64,000 nt of DNA from Anaerolineae bacterium (GCA_025454525.1 JALOOG010000004.1:19308-83307); one strand, 5' to 3'. Shown: positions 35,731 to 44,440, numbered from the stretch's first letter. Numbers and translations are program-made. Notes: generated from the letters alone by a model not told the origin.

Positions 35731-36507
35731 TTAGTCAGTTTGCGCGGCTCTAGTGAGGTATTGCGAGATCATCAATGCGATCAGCGCGAATCCCACCAAG
35801 ATCAAACCCGTGAGGATCGCGCCATTGAGATCGCGTTCTAAAACGTTATACACCAATAGCGGCATCGTTTGTGTGCGACCTTGCAGACTTCCGGCAAACA
35901 AGATCGTTGCACCAAATTCCCCTAAAGCCCGCGCCCAACTCAAGATCAATCCCGCACCTAGCGTTGGGGCCGCCAATGGCAAGGTGATCGTGCGAAACAG
36001 GTCAAATCCCGCCGCACCATCCACTCGACCCGCATCTTCAATTTCTTTCGAGACTCCCTGAAATCCCACCGCCGCCGCCCGAATGTAAAACGGGGCCGCC
36101 ACAAACACTTGTGCGATGATCACCGCCGCGCTTGTAAACGGCAAGGTGATCTCATATTCCGCGAGGAGGGGCCCAAACAGCCCACGCCGCCCAAATGTCA
36201 AAAGCAGCGCAAGTCCCGCTACGGCCGGCGGCAAAATGATCGGCAATTCGATCAACAGGTTAACCACCCGTTTCAATCGAAATTCGTAACGCGCTAAGAG
36301 GTAAGCCAACGGGGTTCCCAGCATCACAATCAACACGACGGTGATCGCGGTCGTGATTCCGCTTAACCAGAGCGCATCAAGCACACTTTGACGGGTGAGA
36401 TTTTCCCAATCACTCGCAGAAAGTCCCCGAAACACGAGGGCCGCAATCGGCACGATCAACAACAATAGGATCGGCCCACATGCGATCCACAACCATAATT
36501 TACGCAT
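35731..36507 (-). CDS. modB: Molybdate ABC transporter permease
   Basis: A 258-residue membrane protein with about 5-6 transmembrane helices. The permease EAA-like loop and the ModB end motif RALGEFGATILFAGSLQGRT and TMPLLVYNV are clear. It imports molybdate with ModA (upstream, overlap 8 bp) and an ATPase ModC, which is not in this window. The hydroxylase genes at 51-59 kb are the likely consumers of the metal. Tungstate cannot be excluded. Confidence 0.93.
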   Translation of the reverse strand: MRKLWLWIACGPILLLLIVPIAALVFRGLSASDWENLTRQSVLDALWLSGITTAITVVLIVMLGTPLAYLLARYEFRLKRVVNLLIELPIILPPAVAGLALLLTFGRRGLFGPLLAEYEITLPFTSAAVIIAQVFVAAPFYIRAAAVGFQGVSKEIEDAGRVDGAAGFDLFRTITLPLAAPTLGAGLILSWARALGEFGATILFAGSLQGRTQTMPLLVYNVLERDLNGAILTGLILVGFALIALMISQYLTRAAQTD

Positions 36508-37708
36508 TAAATTTTGGACGCGGCGCGTCTCGCACGGTTAATTGAACCAGATGAGATAAGCTACGACGATCCGATAAACTTACCAGTTGAAAGCTATCTC
36601 CATCGCTGATCACATAGATTGTTTGATCCCCAAATTCGGGATCGATCTCACCCCAACTCAACGTCAACTGTTCACCATGGATGTTTGTCCCCACCACAAA
36701 CAAACTTAGACGGTCGTTGACCACATCATGATCCACATGGACTTGGGCCGCGCTTAACAAGTCAAACAAGCGCACTCCGATCACGGTGGTTTGGGTGTCA
36801 TTCAATGTGATTGATTGTACATTAAATGATTCTTGCAGATCCGCAACGCTCAACGCCAACGGATTCAACACTTGTCCGTCGATATACAAGCGTCCATCTG
36901 TGTTCAATGTGATCCCATCCGGTGGATCAGGCATCACGGCAGAGATAAACCCCCATTTCACCAAGGTCGCTTGACCGTTTTCTGACAACACGTAATCGAT
37001 AAAAGTGGGTGCGGCCGTCTGCTCACTTATCGGCGCGATCGGATACGTTGCGATCGTGTTGAGCGCATCCGGGATCGGCAAAGCGATCACCGTTTCACCC
37101 AAATCGGGTGTGACATCCGATTGATAGACGATCCCCGCGTCAGCTTCACCGAGTGCCACTTTTGCCGCGACTTGCCGCACATTGTCTTCTTCCGAGACGA
37201 TATTGGCGATCACCGCCGTATAGTAAGTTTCGCCATAACTTGCATTGACAGCTAAGCGTGTGAACAACGTATCGGTATATTCTCGCACCGGCACACCCGG
37301 CGCAGCGACCACCAATTTCACCCCTTCATTTGCCAGATCACGCAATCCCTGAATATTGGCCGGATTATCGCTTGGCACGATCAACACCAAGCGATTTTTA
37401 GCGAAAGTACGCGGTTCACCGATCACCAATCCCGCCTCTTGAACCTCCTGCATTTGAGTTTGATTAGCACTTGCGAACACATCCGCGGGAGCGCCTTCAA
37501 GAATCTGGGTTGATAAAGCCGATGACCCCGCAAAGTTAAATATCACATCAATCTCTGGGTGTTCGGACTCAAATTGCGCCCCAATCTCCTCAAACGCATC
37601 CGTGAGCGATGCAGCCGCAAATACAGTAAGCGTGATCGGTTGTGCTTGTGCCTGACTTGATCCCAAGATCAACAACATCAACCAAGGCAACCAACGGTTA
37701 ATCCGCAT
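36500..37708 (-). CDS. modA: Molybdate-binding protein ModA with extra C-terminal domain
   Basis: A 402-residue secreted protein. A signal peptide (about 1-23, ending AQA) is followed by the ModA domain: TVFAAASLTDAFEEIGAQF, FNFAGSSALSTQI and ADVFASANQTQM bind the oxyanion. Normal ModA ends near residue 255. Here about 130 more residues follow, with YIDGQVLNPLALSVADLQ and GVRLFDLLSAAQV, which look like part of the sulfite-oxidase-type molybdopterin fold, without its cysteine. ATG 37708 follows GAGG; an in-frame TTG at 37726 is rejected. It overlaps modB by 8 bp. Confidence 0.88.
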   Translation of the reverse strand: MRINRWLPWLMLLILGSSQAQAQPITLTVFAAASLTDAFEEIGAQFESEHPEIDVIFNFAGSSALSTQILEGAPADVFASANQTQMQEVQEAGLVIGEPRTFAKNRLVLIVPSDNPANIQGLRDLANEGVKLVVAAPGVPVREYTDTLFTRLAVNASYGETYYTAVIANIVSEEDNVRQVAAKVALGEADAGIVYQSDVTPDLGETVIALPIPDALNTIATYPIAPISEQTAAPTFIDYVLSENGQATLVKWGFISAVMPDPPDGITLNTDGRLYIDGQVLNPLALSVADLQESFNVQSITLNDTQTTVIGVRLFDLLSAAQVHVDHDVVNDRLSLFVVGTNIHGEQLTLSWGEIDPEFGDQTIYVISDGDSFQLVSLSDRRSLSHLVQLTVRDAPRPKFNA

Positions 37709-37739
37709 GATGAGGTATCCTCTCAAATTTTGAATCGCG

Positions 37740-37987
37740 CTTTATTTTAGCCTACCCGCTGTCATCTCAGAAAAATACCCCACCAATGGAGACACACTAC
37801 CCCATCCTATGCGGGCCAGTTCCCTGCTCCATGGTTGGGGAAGGGCTAGGGATGGGGTTGCAATTTAAACTCACAAAAGGCCAAGACGCTACTTTAACAG
37901 CGCACCACAGCTCTTTCCCTAGGGTCTTTCTCTGTGTCCTCTGTGGTTTAAAACGTTTAACGGATACTTTACCGTACCGACTTCTGT
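37740..37987. other. Gene-free stretch with repeat-like sequence
   Basis: No convincing gene. It contains an inverted repeat ACCCCATCC (37799-37807) / GGATGGGGT (37850-37858) with the stretch GGGGAAGGGCTAGGGATGG, and a TTTCTCTGTGTCCTCTGTGG stretch. Both kinds of sequence are commonly seen in intergenic repeats. No terminal target duplication could be confirmed. Confidence 0.35.
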
Positions 37988-38746
37988 TTAATTTTCGGTC
38001 TCGGTTGCGATCACTTCTTCCATAAATTGCCGCATTTTTTCGTAATGCGATCCCTTCCAATAGATTTGACCACAATCCGGACATTGATGAAACACATCAA
38101 AATGTTGTGCTGTGGTTTCGGTCAATTGAGGCAAGATCGCCGCTTTTTCCACCCGACCCAACACCCCATTACACTTCAGACAGCGTTGCAACGGCACGAC
38201 ATACGAACTTAAATGATAATGGCGTAATACTTCCACAATCTGACGTTTAGGGTCCGTCTCGCGCATAAAGCGTCCGTAAATTACCAAACTCCGCTTCAAC
38301 AGACCAATATCACGAGTCAGCAACACCCGCTTGTCGTGATGCGAGACATAAGCCAACTCATCATCATTGTAATCATTGCGATACAGCGTATCGAAACCCA
38401 TCATCCGGAGGTAAGAGGCCAACCGCCCTAAATGCGTATCTAGGATAAAACGTGGCTTTTCATTTAACGGCGGCCGTAACGCGATCTTCTGCTCTAAATT
38501 GACCTGATCCGCCCGATCAAAAATCTCAACATAAACCCCAGTGGTGGGCAGGATAAACTCAAAATCCACTGCCACACGATCCACCGTCATCAAATCGATT
38601 TCAGGATGTGGCACGCCCAATGCCTCCACCATATCCTTAATCGATGTTTTCCAATCAAACGCATGAAAAATATCAATGTTGCGTTGTCCAGTGGGCAAAA
38701 AATAGTTAGTTTCGCCATAAAAGCGAAAGGTCGCCCCGATCCTCAT
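37988..38746 (-). CDS. Mut7-C RNAse domain protein with ubiquitin-like N-terminus
   Basis: A 252-residue protein. Residues 1-80 fit a Mut7-C ubiquitin-like (ThiS-type) domain. Residues 95-245 are the Mut7-C domain: RFILDTHLGRLASYLRMMGF, then DDELAYV and LLTRDIGLLKRS, a PIN-like acidic set, and a zinc ribbon of paired cysteines (CLKCNG and CPDCGQIYWKG). The family is a predicted RNase of unknown substrate. It is transcribed away from the element at 38.9 kb. Confidence 0.9.
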   Translation of the reverse strand: MRIGATFRFYGETNYFLPTGQRNIDIFHAFDWKTSIKDMVEALGVPHPEIDLMTVDRVAVDFEFILPTTGVYVEIFDRADQVNLEQKIALRPPLNEKPRFILDTHLGRLASYLRMMGFDTLYRNDYNDDELAYVSHHDKRVLLTRDIGLLKRSLVIYGRFMRETDPKRQIVEVLRHYHLSSYVVPLQRCLKCNGVLGRVEKAAILPQLTETTAQHFDVFHQCPDCGQIYWKGSHYEKMRQFMEEVIATETEN

Positions 38747-38874
38747 GATAAATTTACCTGTCTAAATGGAATCCACTAATCTAAGCTTAAAATAACACAG
38801 GGAAAACATGCAAGTGGGGATCATCATTTGACCTGAATCCGTTTGTTTTTTCCTACCTCATTTTCACCGAAATC

Positions 38875-38925
38875 CGAGAAAAAACGGACAAATGTTACGA
38901 TTTTTCCGCTCATATGTGCTATGAT
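38875..38925 (+). promoter_or_regulatory. Shared dyad promoter, copy A
   Basis: The dyad spans about 38875-38908 (right arm TGTTACGATTTTTCCG). It is followed by CTCATATG and an extended -10 TGcTATGAT (hexamer 38920-38925), 22 nt after AATGTTA. It matches copy B on the opposite strand almost base for base through the -10. Start of transcription is expected near 38932. Confidence 0.65.
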
Positions 38926-39075
38926 CAATGAAACACGATCAGGAGCGTCCGAAAATGATAAACACCCCAATTTTTACCCTATTGAGAGCAAGTATTACGA
39001 CAGAAATTACGTTGCCGCTGTCGCCGAAAAAATTTTCTTCCTGTTGCCGCTGCCACTACCGCCACCAAGGCCGTA
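38926..39075 (+). repeat. Small conserved element, copy A (peptide or RNA gene?)
   Basis: Within the 418-bp gap between the Mut7-C gene and leucyl aminopeptidase. After the shared promoter comes AGGAG (38941-38945) and ATG 38955. Further on, GTTGCCGCTGTCGCCG (39010-39025) is identical to the same core in copy B, and AAATTTT plus CTGCC-ACC-type stretches follow in the same order. The frame giving Tyr-Asp...VAAVAE here is not the frame of ATG 38955, so copy A is either a frameshifted gene or the conserved product is RNA. Confidence 0.5.
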
Positions 39076-39104
39076 TCGTCAGCAATTGACCTATTTACCC
39101 TAAA

Positions 39105-39133
39105 TTGGAAACTGGTTCGTTATGTGTCATAAT
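39105..39133 (+). promoter_or_regulatory. Candidate promoter of the aminopeptidase gene
   Basis: TTGGAA (39105-39110), a 17-nt spacer and CATAAT (39128-39133) with an upstream TG (TGtCATAAT, extended -10) form a plausible sigma-70-type promoter 32 bp ahead of the start at 39165. Confidence 0.5.
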
Positions 39134-39164
39134 TTCCGTACTTTGACCCTTAAGGAGCTTGGGT

Positions 39165-40661
39165 ATGGAAATAAAACTTTTTTCAACTTCAGCACTTCAA
39201 CAAGAGACCGATGCACTCGTTCTTTATCTTTTTGAAAATGAGACCACCTTTGATCCGCTGACCAGTGCGATCGATCAAGCCTTGAATCATGGTTTACAAG
39301 ACCTGTTCACTCATGGCGATTTTACGGGTAAATCAGCCCAAATCGCTTTGATCTATCCACGGGGTAGTCTTTCGGCTAAACGGGTGATGTTCATCGGTTT
39401 AGGTCAACGGGCCGATCTCAAATTAGAAGGCTTTCGGCGCGCTGTCGCTTCTAGCGTAAAAAAGGCCCGTGAGCTAAAGCTAAATCGAGTCGCGGCGATC
39501 CTTCCTTTCAGTGAAACATGGAGCGCACTTGATCTTTCTCGTGCCTTTGCAGAAGGCGCGCATTTAGGCGCTTACATCTATCAAGGTCAAAAAAGTGAAA
39601 CTACAGAAGAACTTCCCGCGATTTTAGAATTATTTGCATCCGATGATCAGCAATCATCGATCGAAACGGGAGTCAAAGAGGGCAGCATCATCGCATCCGG
39701 CACGATCACCACCCGCAATCTTGTCAATTTACCGCCCAACATCTGCACACCGACCTATCTCTCTAGTGTGGCTCGTAATGTGGCAGATCGCGCCGGCCTC
39801 AAGATCACCGTTTTGGACAAAGATCAGATCGAAGAACTCCACATGGGCGCGTTATTGGCTGTCGCACAAGGCAGCGATACGCCCCCCCGTTTTATCATCC
39901 TTGAGCATCACGCGGCTCAAACTGAACTTCCGACGATCGTCTTGATTGGTAAAGGGGTGACGTTTGACACGGGTGGGTATAACCTCAAAACGGGTGAAGG
40001 CATGATCGGCATGAAGGCCGATATGGCCGGGGGCGCAGCGGTCATCGGCGCGATGCAGATCATCGGGATGCTCAATTTGCCGTTGCGTGTAGTCGGTTTG
40101 ATCCCTGCGTCGGATAACATGATCAGCAGTACCGCATTTCGCCCGCAAGAGGTGGTCACGGCCAGCAATGGCAAGACAATTGAGATCATCAGCACCGATG
40201 CTGAAGGGCGTTTGTTACTTGCGGATGCTTTGGTTTATGCCAAGCGCTACAATCCAGCTGCGGTCGTGGACATTGCGACTTTAACGGGTGCATGTATTGT
40301 GGCTTTAGGATCTGCTGCGGCTGGTTTCTTTTGTACCGATGATCATTTACGGGATCTTTTACAAGCGGCCGGCAATGCGACCCATGAACGTCTCTGGCAA
40401 CTCCCACTTTATCCAGAGTATAAAAAAGCGATCGAATCCGATACCGCGGATATGAAAAACACCGGAGGGCGTAATTCTGGGGTCGGGACATCGGCGGTCT
40501 TTTTACAACAGTTTATCGATTATCCCGCTTGGGCGCATATTGATATGGCCGGTGTGATGTTGGATCTTGCGGATAACCCGTATATCCCAGCAAAGGGCGG
40601 GAGTGGTTATGGGGCGCGTTTGTTGGCAGAATTTGTACGGCTTTGGGGAGAAAAAAGCTAA
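39165..40661 (+). CDS. pepA: Leucyl aminopeptidase (M17 family)
   Basis: A 498-residue cytosolic aminopeptidase with two metal ions. The M17 signature [10 protein letters not shown] appears as [14 protein letters not shown]; the catalytic Lys/metal region is [15 protein letters not shown], and the acidic metal ligand set [15 protein letters not shown] follows. ATG 39165 has AAGGAG 7 bases upstream. An in-frame TTG at 39159 is not needed. The end overlaps the glucokinase start (TAATG), so the two form an operon. The length is normal for the family. Confidence 0.95.
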   Translation: MEIKLFSTSALQQETDALVLYLFENETTFDPLTSAIDQALNHGLQDLFTHGDFTGKSAQIALIYPRGSLSAKRVMFIGLGQRADLKLEGFRRAVASSVKKARELKLNRVAAILPFSETWSALDLSRAFAEGAHLGAYIYQGQKSETTEELPAILELFASDDQQSSIETGVKEGSIIASGTITTRNLVNLPPNICTPTYLSSVARNVADRAGLKITVLDKDQIEELHMGALLAVAQGSDTPPRFIILEHHAAQTELPTIVLIGKGVTFDTGGYNLKTGEGMIGMKADMAGGAAVIGAMQIIGMLNLPLRVVGLIPASDNMISSTAFRPQEVVTASNGKTIEIISTDAEGRLLLADALVYAKRYNPAAVVDIATLTGACIVALGSAAAGFFCTDDHLRDLLQAAGNATHERLWQLPLYPEYKKAIESDTADMKNTGGRNSGVGTSAVFLQQFIDYPAWAHIDMAGVMLDLADNPYIPAKGGSGYGARLLAEFVRLWGEKS

Positions 40662-41401
40662 TGGAAATTTTAGGTATTGATATTGGGGGATCGGGGATCA
40701 AGGGAGCGGTGGTGGATGTCACCACCGGTCAATTTACCCAAGAGCGTTATCGGGTGGATACCCCCCAACCCTCATCACCTGACGCGATCGCCAACGCCGT
40801 CGCGAATGTGATTGAGTATTTTCAATGGCGTAGCTTAGTAGGTTGTACCTTTCCCGCCGTCGTCAAGCAGGGGGTCATGCAAACCGCAGCCAACGTAGAT
40901 CCCAGTTGGATCGGTACCAATGGTCAACAACTGTTTGAAGAACAAACCAATTGTCCGTTTATCGTCTTAAATGATGCAGACGCGGCCGGCATTGCAGAGA
41001 TGACCTTTGGATCTGGCAAGGGACGACAAGGCCTTGTGATGATCTTGACATTCGGGACAGGGATCGGAAGCGCCATGTTTCAAGATGGCCACTTGATCGC
41101 CAACACCGAATTAGGTCATTTAGAATTGCGTGGAAAACCAGCCGAACATCGTGCCTCTAACCGCATCCGTGAAGAAAAAGAATTAAGTTGGGCCAAGTGG
41201 ACCAAGCGTGTCAATGAATATCTGCAATATCTAGAGTTTTTATTCTCACCCGATCTATTTATCATCGGTGGGGGAGTCAGTCGCAAGTATGATAAGTTCT
41301 TCCCTCTCTTAGAGGTGCGAACAGAATTGATACCCGCGACCTTTTTTAACGACGCGGGTATTGTTGGCGCGGCCTTGGCCGCACACGCGACCGCTAAATA
41401 A
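40661..41401 (+). CDS. ppgK: Polyphosphate glucokinase (ROK family)
   Basis: A 247-residue ROK-family kinase. The phosphate loop is [16 protein letters not shown], the catalytic Asp lies in [13 protein letters not shown], and [10 protein letters not shown] is the second phosphate motif, followed by the glucose site [11 protein letters not shown]. The GxGxGxK and ELGH arrangement matches polyphosphate/ATP glucokinases of the Actinobacteria/Chloroflexi type, which phosphorylate glucose with polyphosphate. It starts on the aminopeptidase stop (overlap one base). Glucose may come from glycogen made with the GH57 branching enzyme. Confidence 0.92.
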   Translation: MEILGIDIGGSGIKGAVVDVTTGQFTQERYRVDTPQPSSPDAIANAVANVIEYFQWRSLVGCTFPAVVKQGVMQTAANVDPSWIGTNGQQLFEEQTNCPFIVLNDADAAGIAEMTFGSGKGRQGLVMILTFGTGIGSAMFQDGHLIANTELGHLELRGKPAEHRASNRIREEKELSWAKWTKRVNEYLQYLEFLFSPDLFIIGGGVSRKYDKFFPLLEVRTELIPATFFNDAGIVGAALAAHATAK

Positions 41402-41403
41402 CG

Positions 41404-41423
41404 CGATTTTAGCGTTTAAATCG
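41404..41423. terminator. Weak hairpin between convergent genes
   Basis: A 6-bp inverted repeat CGATTT / AAATCG with an 8-nt loop lies between the glucokinase and the flavin reductase ends. No T-run is present, so terminator function is uncertain. Confidence 0.3.
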
Positions 41424-41430
41424 GTGCTAT

Positions 41431-42216
41431 CTAGGGAGTGTGGTAATCCACCGCCACGATTGAAGCGGCGCGTGGTTTGATGATTGTGTTAACAACTTGT
41501 TGATGTTCCGGGTGGATCTGATAAACATTGAGATCATCCACGGATTTAAAACGCACCGTTAACACCAGATCATAAGCCCGCGCTGATTCGATCGCATTGA
41601 TCCCCACTTCGATCGCCTGAATTTGTGGGATCAACGTTTTTAAGTTGAGCAACGACTCCCGTATAAGGTGTAAATTTTCTAAGGTGGGTTCATGTAATTT
41701 GAACATCACCACATGGATCAAGGCTTGGGGTGGGGTGAGCGGGGTAAATTGCCCCCATGTGCGATGATAATAGACTAAGGGTTGGCCGCTGGTGAGGATC
41801 TCACCATTGATCACTTCACCCAAAAAGATCACATGATCGCCCCCTTCATATTTTTGATAGGTGCGACATTCTAACCATGCGATCGCCCCTGGTACGATGA
41901 TCCCACCGTTAGCGGCAATTTGTGGAGCGATCCCCTCAAAACGATTTTCTCGGTTGGTGGTCAGTCCCGCAAAACGCCGACCGATCTCACTCTGTTCCAC
42001 ACTGAGGATATTGATCACAAAGCCCTCAGTTTGATTAAAAATTTGAAAACTATGGGAACTTTTTGCCATGTTAAACGTTACTAAAAGTGGTTCTAGGCTT
42101 AAACTAGCGAATGAACTAGCCGTCATTCCGTGATATTGCCCTTCAAGTTGGGTTGTGATCACCGTGACACCTGAAGCCCACTGTGACATAATTTGTTTAA
42201 ACGTCCCGATGTCCAT
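41431..42216 (-). CDS. Flavin reductase-like protein fused to a Dabb domain
   Basis: A 261-residue protein. Residues 1-155 are a flavin reductase-like (FMN-binding split barrel) domain: MSQWASGVTVITT, GMTASSFASLSLEPLLVTFN and HVIFLGEVINGE are family hallmarks. Residues 165-255 (HVVMFKLHEPTLENLHLIRE, then RAYDLVLTVRFKSVDDL and YQIHPEHQQVV) are a stress-responsive A/B barrel (Dabb) domain. The two are usually separate, so this is a fusion. It may reduce flavin for a partner monooxygenase or act on quinone-like substrates; the partner is not in the neighbourhood. Confidence 0.85.
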   Translation of the reverse strand: MDIGTFKQIMSQWASGVTVITTQLEGQYHGMTASSFASLSLEPLLVTFNMAKSSHSFQIFNQTEGFVINILSVEQSEIGRRFAGLTTNRENRFEGIAPQIAANGGIIVPGAIAWLECRTYQKYEGGDHVIFLGEVINGEILTSGQPLVYYHRTWGQFTPLTPPQALIHVVMFKLHEPTLENLHLIRESLLNLKTLIPQIQAIEVGINAIESARAYDLVLTVRFKSVDDLNVYQIHPEHQQVVNTIIKPRAASIVAVDYHTP

Positions 42217-42356
42217 AAATTGCCCTTATCCATATCCATGTGGCATAAGCAAGAAGGTTAAGAGTAACGAAATTTTGGGTAACTTGCATTAAGGTGATCT
42301 GTTGATCCCTATTTCAGTATTTCAAACGGTTGGCGTGTAAATACAAAGGACGCAAC

Positions 42357-42398
42357 GATCGACAGATCTGAGGGTTATCCTGCATGAGTATGTCGATC
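42357..42398. repeat. Inverted repeat ahead of the glycosyltransferase gene
   Basis: A perfect 8-bp inverted repeat GATCGACA (42357-42364) / TGTCGATC (42391-42398) has a 26-nt loop, 50 bp before the glycosyltransferase start. It could be a leader hairpin or an operator pair. The rest of the 231-bp gap shows nothing. Confidence 0.35.
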
Positions 42399-42447
42399 AG
42401 GGGCGCATATTCGTATCTTCTTTTTTAAATGAAAACAGTGAAAATCA

Positions 42448-43458
42448 ATGTCCATATCAACCTCAACTACAGTTAAACCGCGTTACTCAATTGTCACTCC
42501 GATCTACAACGAAGAAGGCAATGTCCCGCGCCTTTATGATCGGATTCGTCAAGTGATGGACTCACAACCCGATACTTGGGAATTGATTATGGTCAATGAT
42601 GGCAGTCGCGATCAATCCTTGATACAAATGCAAGAGGCGGCCGCCAGAGACCCCCGCGTTAAGATCATCAACTTTGCCCGCAATTTCGGACACCAAATCG
42701 CCGTGACTGCTGGCATTGATTACGCCCGTGGAAACGCCGTCGTCCTGATCGATGCTGACCTTCAAGATCCGCCCGAAGTTATTCTAGAGATGATCGAACG
42801 CTGGAAGGCCGGTTACGAAGTCGTTTACGCCGTCCGCGCCGAACGCAAAGGCGAAAATTGGTTTAAATTGTTCACCGCCAAACTGTTCTACCGCGTGATC
42901 TATCGGATTACCGATGTCAATATCCCCTTGGATACAGGGGATTTTCGCCTGATGGATGAGCGGGTGGTCAATGTTTTACGCCGGATGCGTGAACACAATC
43001 GTTTTATCCGCGGCATGACCAGTTGGGTCGGATTCCGTCAAACGGGTGTAAAATATGTACGTGAAGCGCGAGAAATTGGTGAGACTAAGTATCCCCTGCG
43101 TAAGATGATCCGTTTTGCTTGGGATGCCGTCACCGGCTTTTCTTATTTTCCACTCCAGATTATGATCTATTTTAGCTTTATACTGGGTTTAATTGGTATT
43201 TTGACGATCCCTGTGATCGCCGTCTTACGGATTCAATATGGCCCTGACTTTTTTGGCGGTCAGGCCACCACCATTGTTGTTTTGTTGCTGATCGGATCGT
43301 TTCAGTTGTTTTTCTTGTTTGTGTTAGGGCAATATGTCGCCCGCATCTATGATGAAGCCCGCGATCGCCCCTTATATGTCGTGGCTTCTACGATCGGTGT
43401 TGAAGGATCACCTTTGGCCTTACCACAACGGGAGCAATCACTTAGCGAAAACTCATAA
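42448..43458 (+). CDS. Family 2 glycosyltransferase (DPM/ArnC-like)
   Basis: A 336-residue enzyme: the GT-A core begins SIVTPIYNEEGNVPRLYDRI, with the nucleotide site VNDGSRDQS and the metal motif LIDADLQDPPE. RGMTSWVGFRQTGVKYVR and two C-terminal transmembrane helices (about 230-255 and 270-295) are typical of polyprenyl-phosphate sugar transferases such as ArnC/GtrB. It likely transfers a sugar from a nucleotide to undecaprenyl phosphate. It could feed the membrane glycosyltransferase at 49.2 kb, but they are not adjacent. Confidence 0.9.
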   Translation: MSISTSTTVKPRYSIVTPIYNEEGNVPRLYDRIRQVMDSQPDTWELIMVNDGSRDQSLIQMQEAAARDPRVKIINFARNFGHQIAVTAGIDYARGNAVVLIDADLQDPPEVILEMIERWKAGYEVVYAVRAERKGENWFKLFTAKLFYRVIYRITDVNIPLDTGDFRLMDERVVNVLRRMREHNRFIRGMTSWVGFRQTGVKYVREAREIGETKYPLRKMIRFAWDAVTGFSYFPLQIMIYFSFILGLIGILTIPVIAVLRIQYGPDFFGGQATTIVVLLLIGSFQLFFLFVLGQYVARIYDEARDRPLYVVASTIGVEGSPLALPQREQSLSENS

Positions 43459-43473
43459 CAGGGGAATTGGATC

Positions 43474-43710
43474 GTGATCGAAAATAATGATCTGAACAGC
43501 GTACAGACTTACCGGAATTTAGTGCTTCAATACGAAGACACCCACGCGCAGATCACTCATCTGCTCAACACACATAAAGGCGGCACGGAATATATGACCG
43601 AAGATGAGCGGACTCATTATCGCGCTTTGGCCAAACGCCGTGATGAATTGTTTAGTGAAATTCGTGGACTTGAGCAACAATTATTAGATGACGATCAACG
43701 ACAACAGTAA
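43474..43710 (+). CDS. Small coiled-coil protein of unknown function
   Basis: A 78-residue hydrophilic protein, helical and coiled-coil prone (YRNLVLQYEDTHAQITHLLN, then AKRRDELFSEIRGLEQQLL). The start is GTG 43474 after GGGGAA. It follows the glycosyltransferase by 15 bp and precedes another unknown gene by 9 bp. I do not recognise a family. Confidence 0.6.
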   Translation: MIENNDLNSVQTYRNLVLQYEDTHAQITHLLNTHKGGTEYMTEDERTHYRALAKRRDELFSEIRGLEQQLLDDDQRQQ

Positions 43711-43719
43711 GGAATACTT

Positions 43720-44400
43720 GTGACTTTCCCGGAAGACCGTGTATTAATCGGGGTAATTAATCGTAAGCGGGATCTGGAATATGCCCAACAAGGGCATTGG
43801 TATCGGATTCCCAAAGCCAAGTTATCGCGCGGGCTTCAAGCAGAGTATCTTGGCTTTTTTCTCAGTAACGCTTTTGGCGATCAAAACGGCTCAATACATT
43901 ATTTTGGCCGTATCACTGGCTTAGAATTGGTCTATCGGCGTTGGTTGCTGCCAGAGGAACCCAATCACAAAAATGCCGATGATGAATACTATAAAATCTC
44001 GCTTGCTCCGCTTCAAACCAAATCGCCCCCGATCCATAATGAGACCAAACGGGCGATCTCGTTTATCTATACCACTTGGGATCGTTTTATCCATGCGGAG
44101 AAGATCGCCGATCTATACAGTCGGGCCGATTACTTCGTGGATCGCATCTACCACGCCTTGCGAACAAAGGGGATGCGTCCAGAGCGTTTCTGGGAAGTCG
44201 AACAGCGTGATGTCCCTTATGCGCCGGGTATTCAACTATCCACCATGGAAGGCCCGCTTTACCTCTCCATGATGCGCCGTGACGATGCCCTCTACATGGA
44301 TCTAGGCGCAACTCAAGAGACAATTATTGCGGCTATCCGTCAAGAATTAGCGAAACGGGGCGGATTGGTAGACATTCATCTTCCCTCTGAGGGAATTTAA
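43720..44400 (+). CDS. Hypothetical protein
   Basis: A 226-residue soluble protein of unknown family. It starts with GTG 43720 behind AAGGAA. The beginning VLIGVINRKRDLEYAQQGHW is followed by tryptophan- and arginine-rich stretches (HYFGRITGLELVYRRWLLP) that could bind nucleic acid, but no nuclease motif is clear. It closes the glycosyltransferase run and is followed by a terminator hairpin. Confidence 0.65.
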   Translation: MTFPEDRVLIGVINRKRDLEYAQQGHWYRIPKAKLSRGLQAEYLGFFLSNAFGDQNGSIHYFGRITGLELVYRRWLLPEEPNHKNADDEYYKISLAPLQTKSPPIHNETKRAISFIYTTWDRFIHAEKIADLYSRADYFVDRIYHALRTKGMRPERFWEVEQRDVPYAPGIQLSTMEGPLYLSMMRRDDALYMDLGATQETIIAAIRQELAKRGGLVDIHLPSEGI

Positions 44401-44440
44401 CTTCTCAGACGACCTTGTTAAACGGACATTTGAGCGGGTG

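Noticed and set aside
37786..38025. 79-codon open frame between modA and the Mut7-C gene
   Set aside because: No ribosome-binding site, no family likeness, and it covers repeat-like sequence and the end of the Mut7-C gene.
38843..39103. 86-codon open frame across element copy A as a normal gene
   Set aside because: Its start lies ahead of the probable transcription start and its only later in-frame ATG falls inside the -10 box; the C-terminal half is Pro/Leu low complexity. Only the YVAAVAE part matches copy B.
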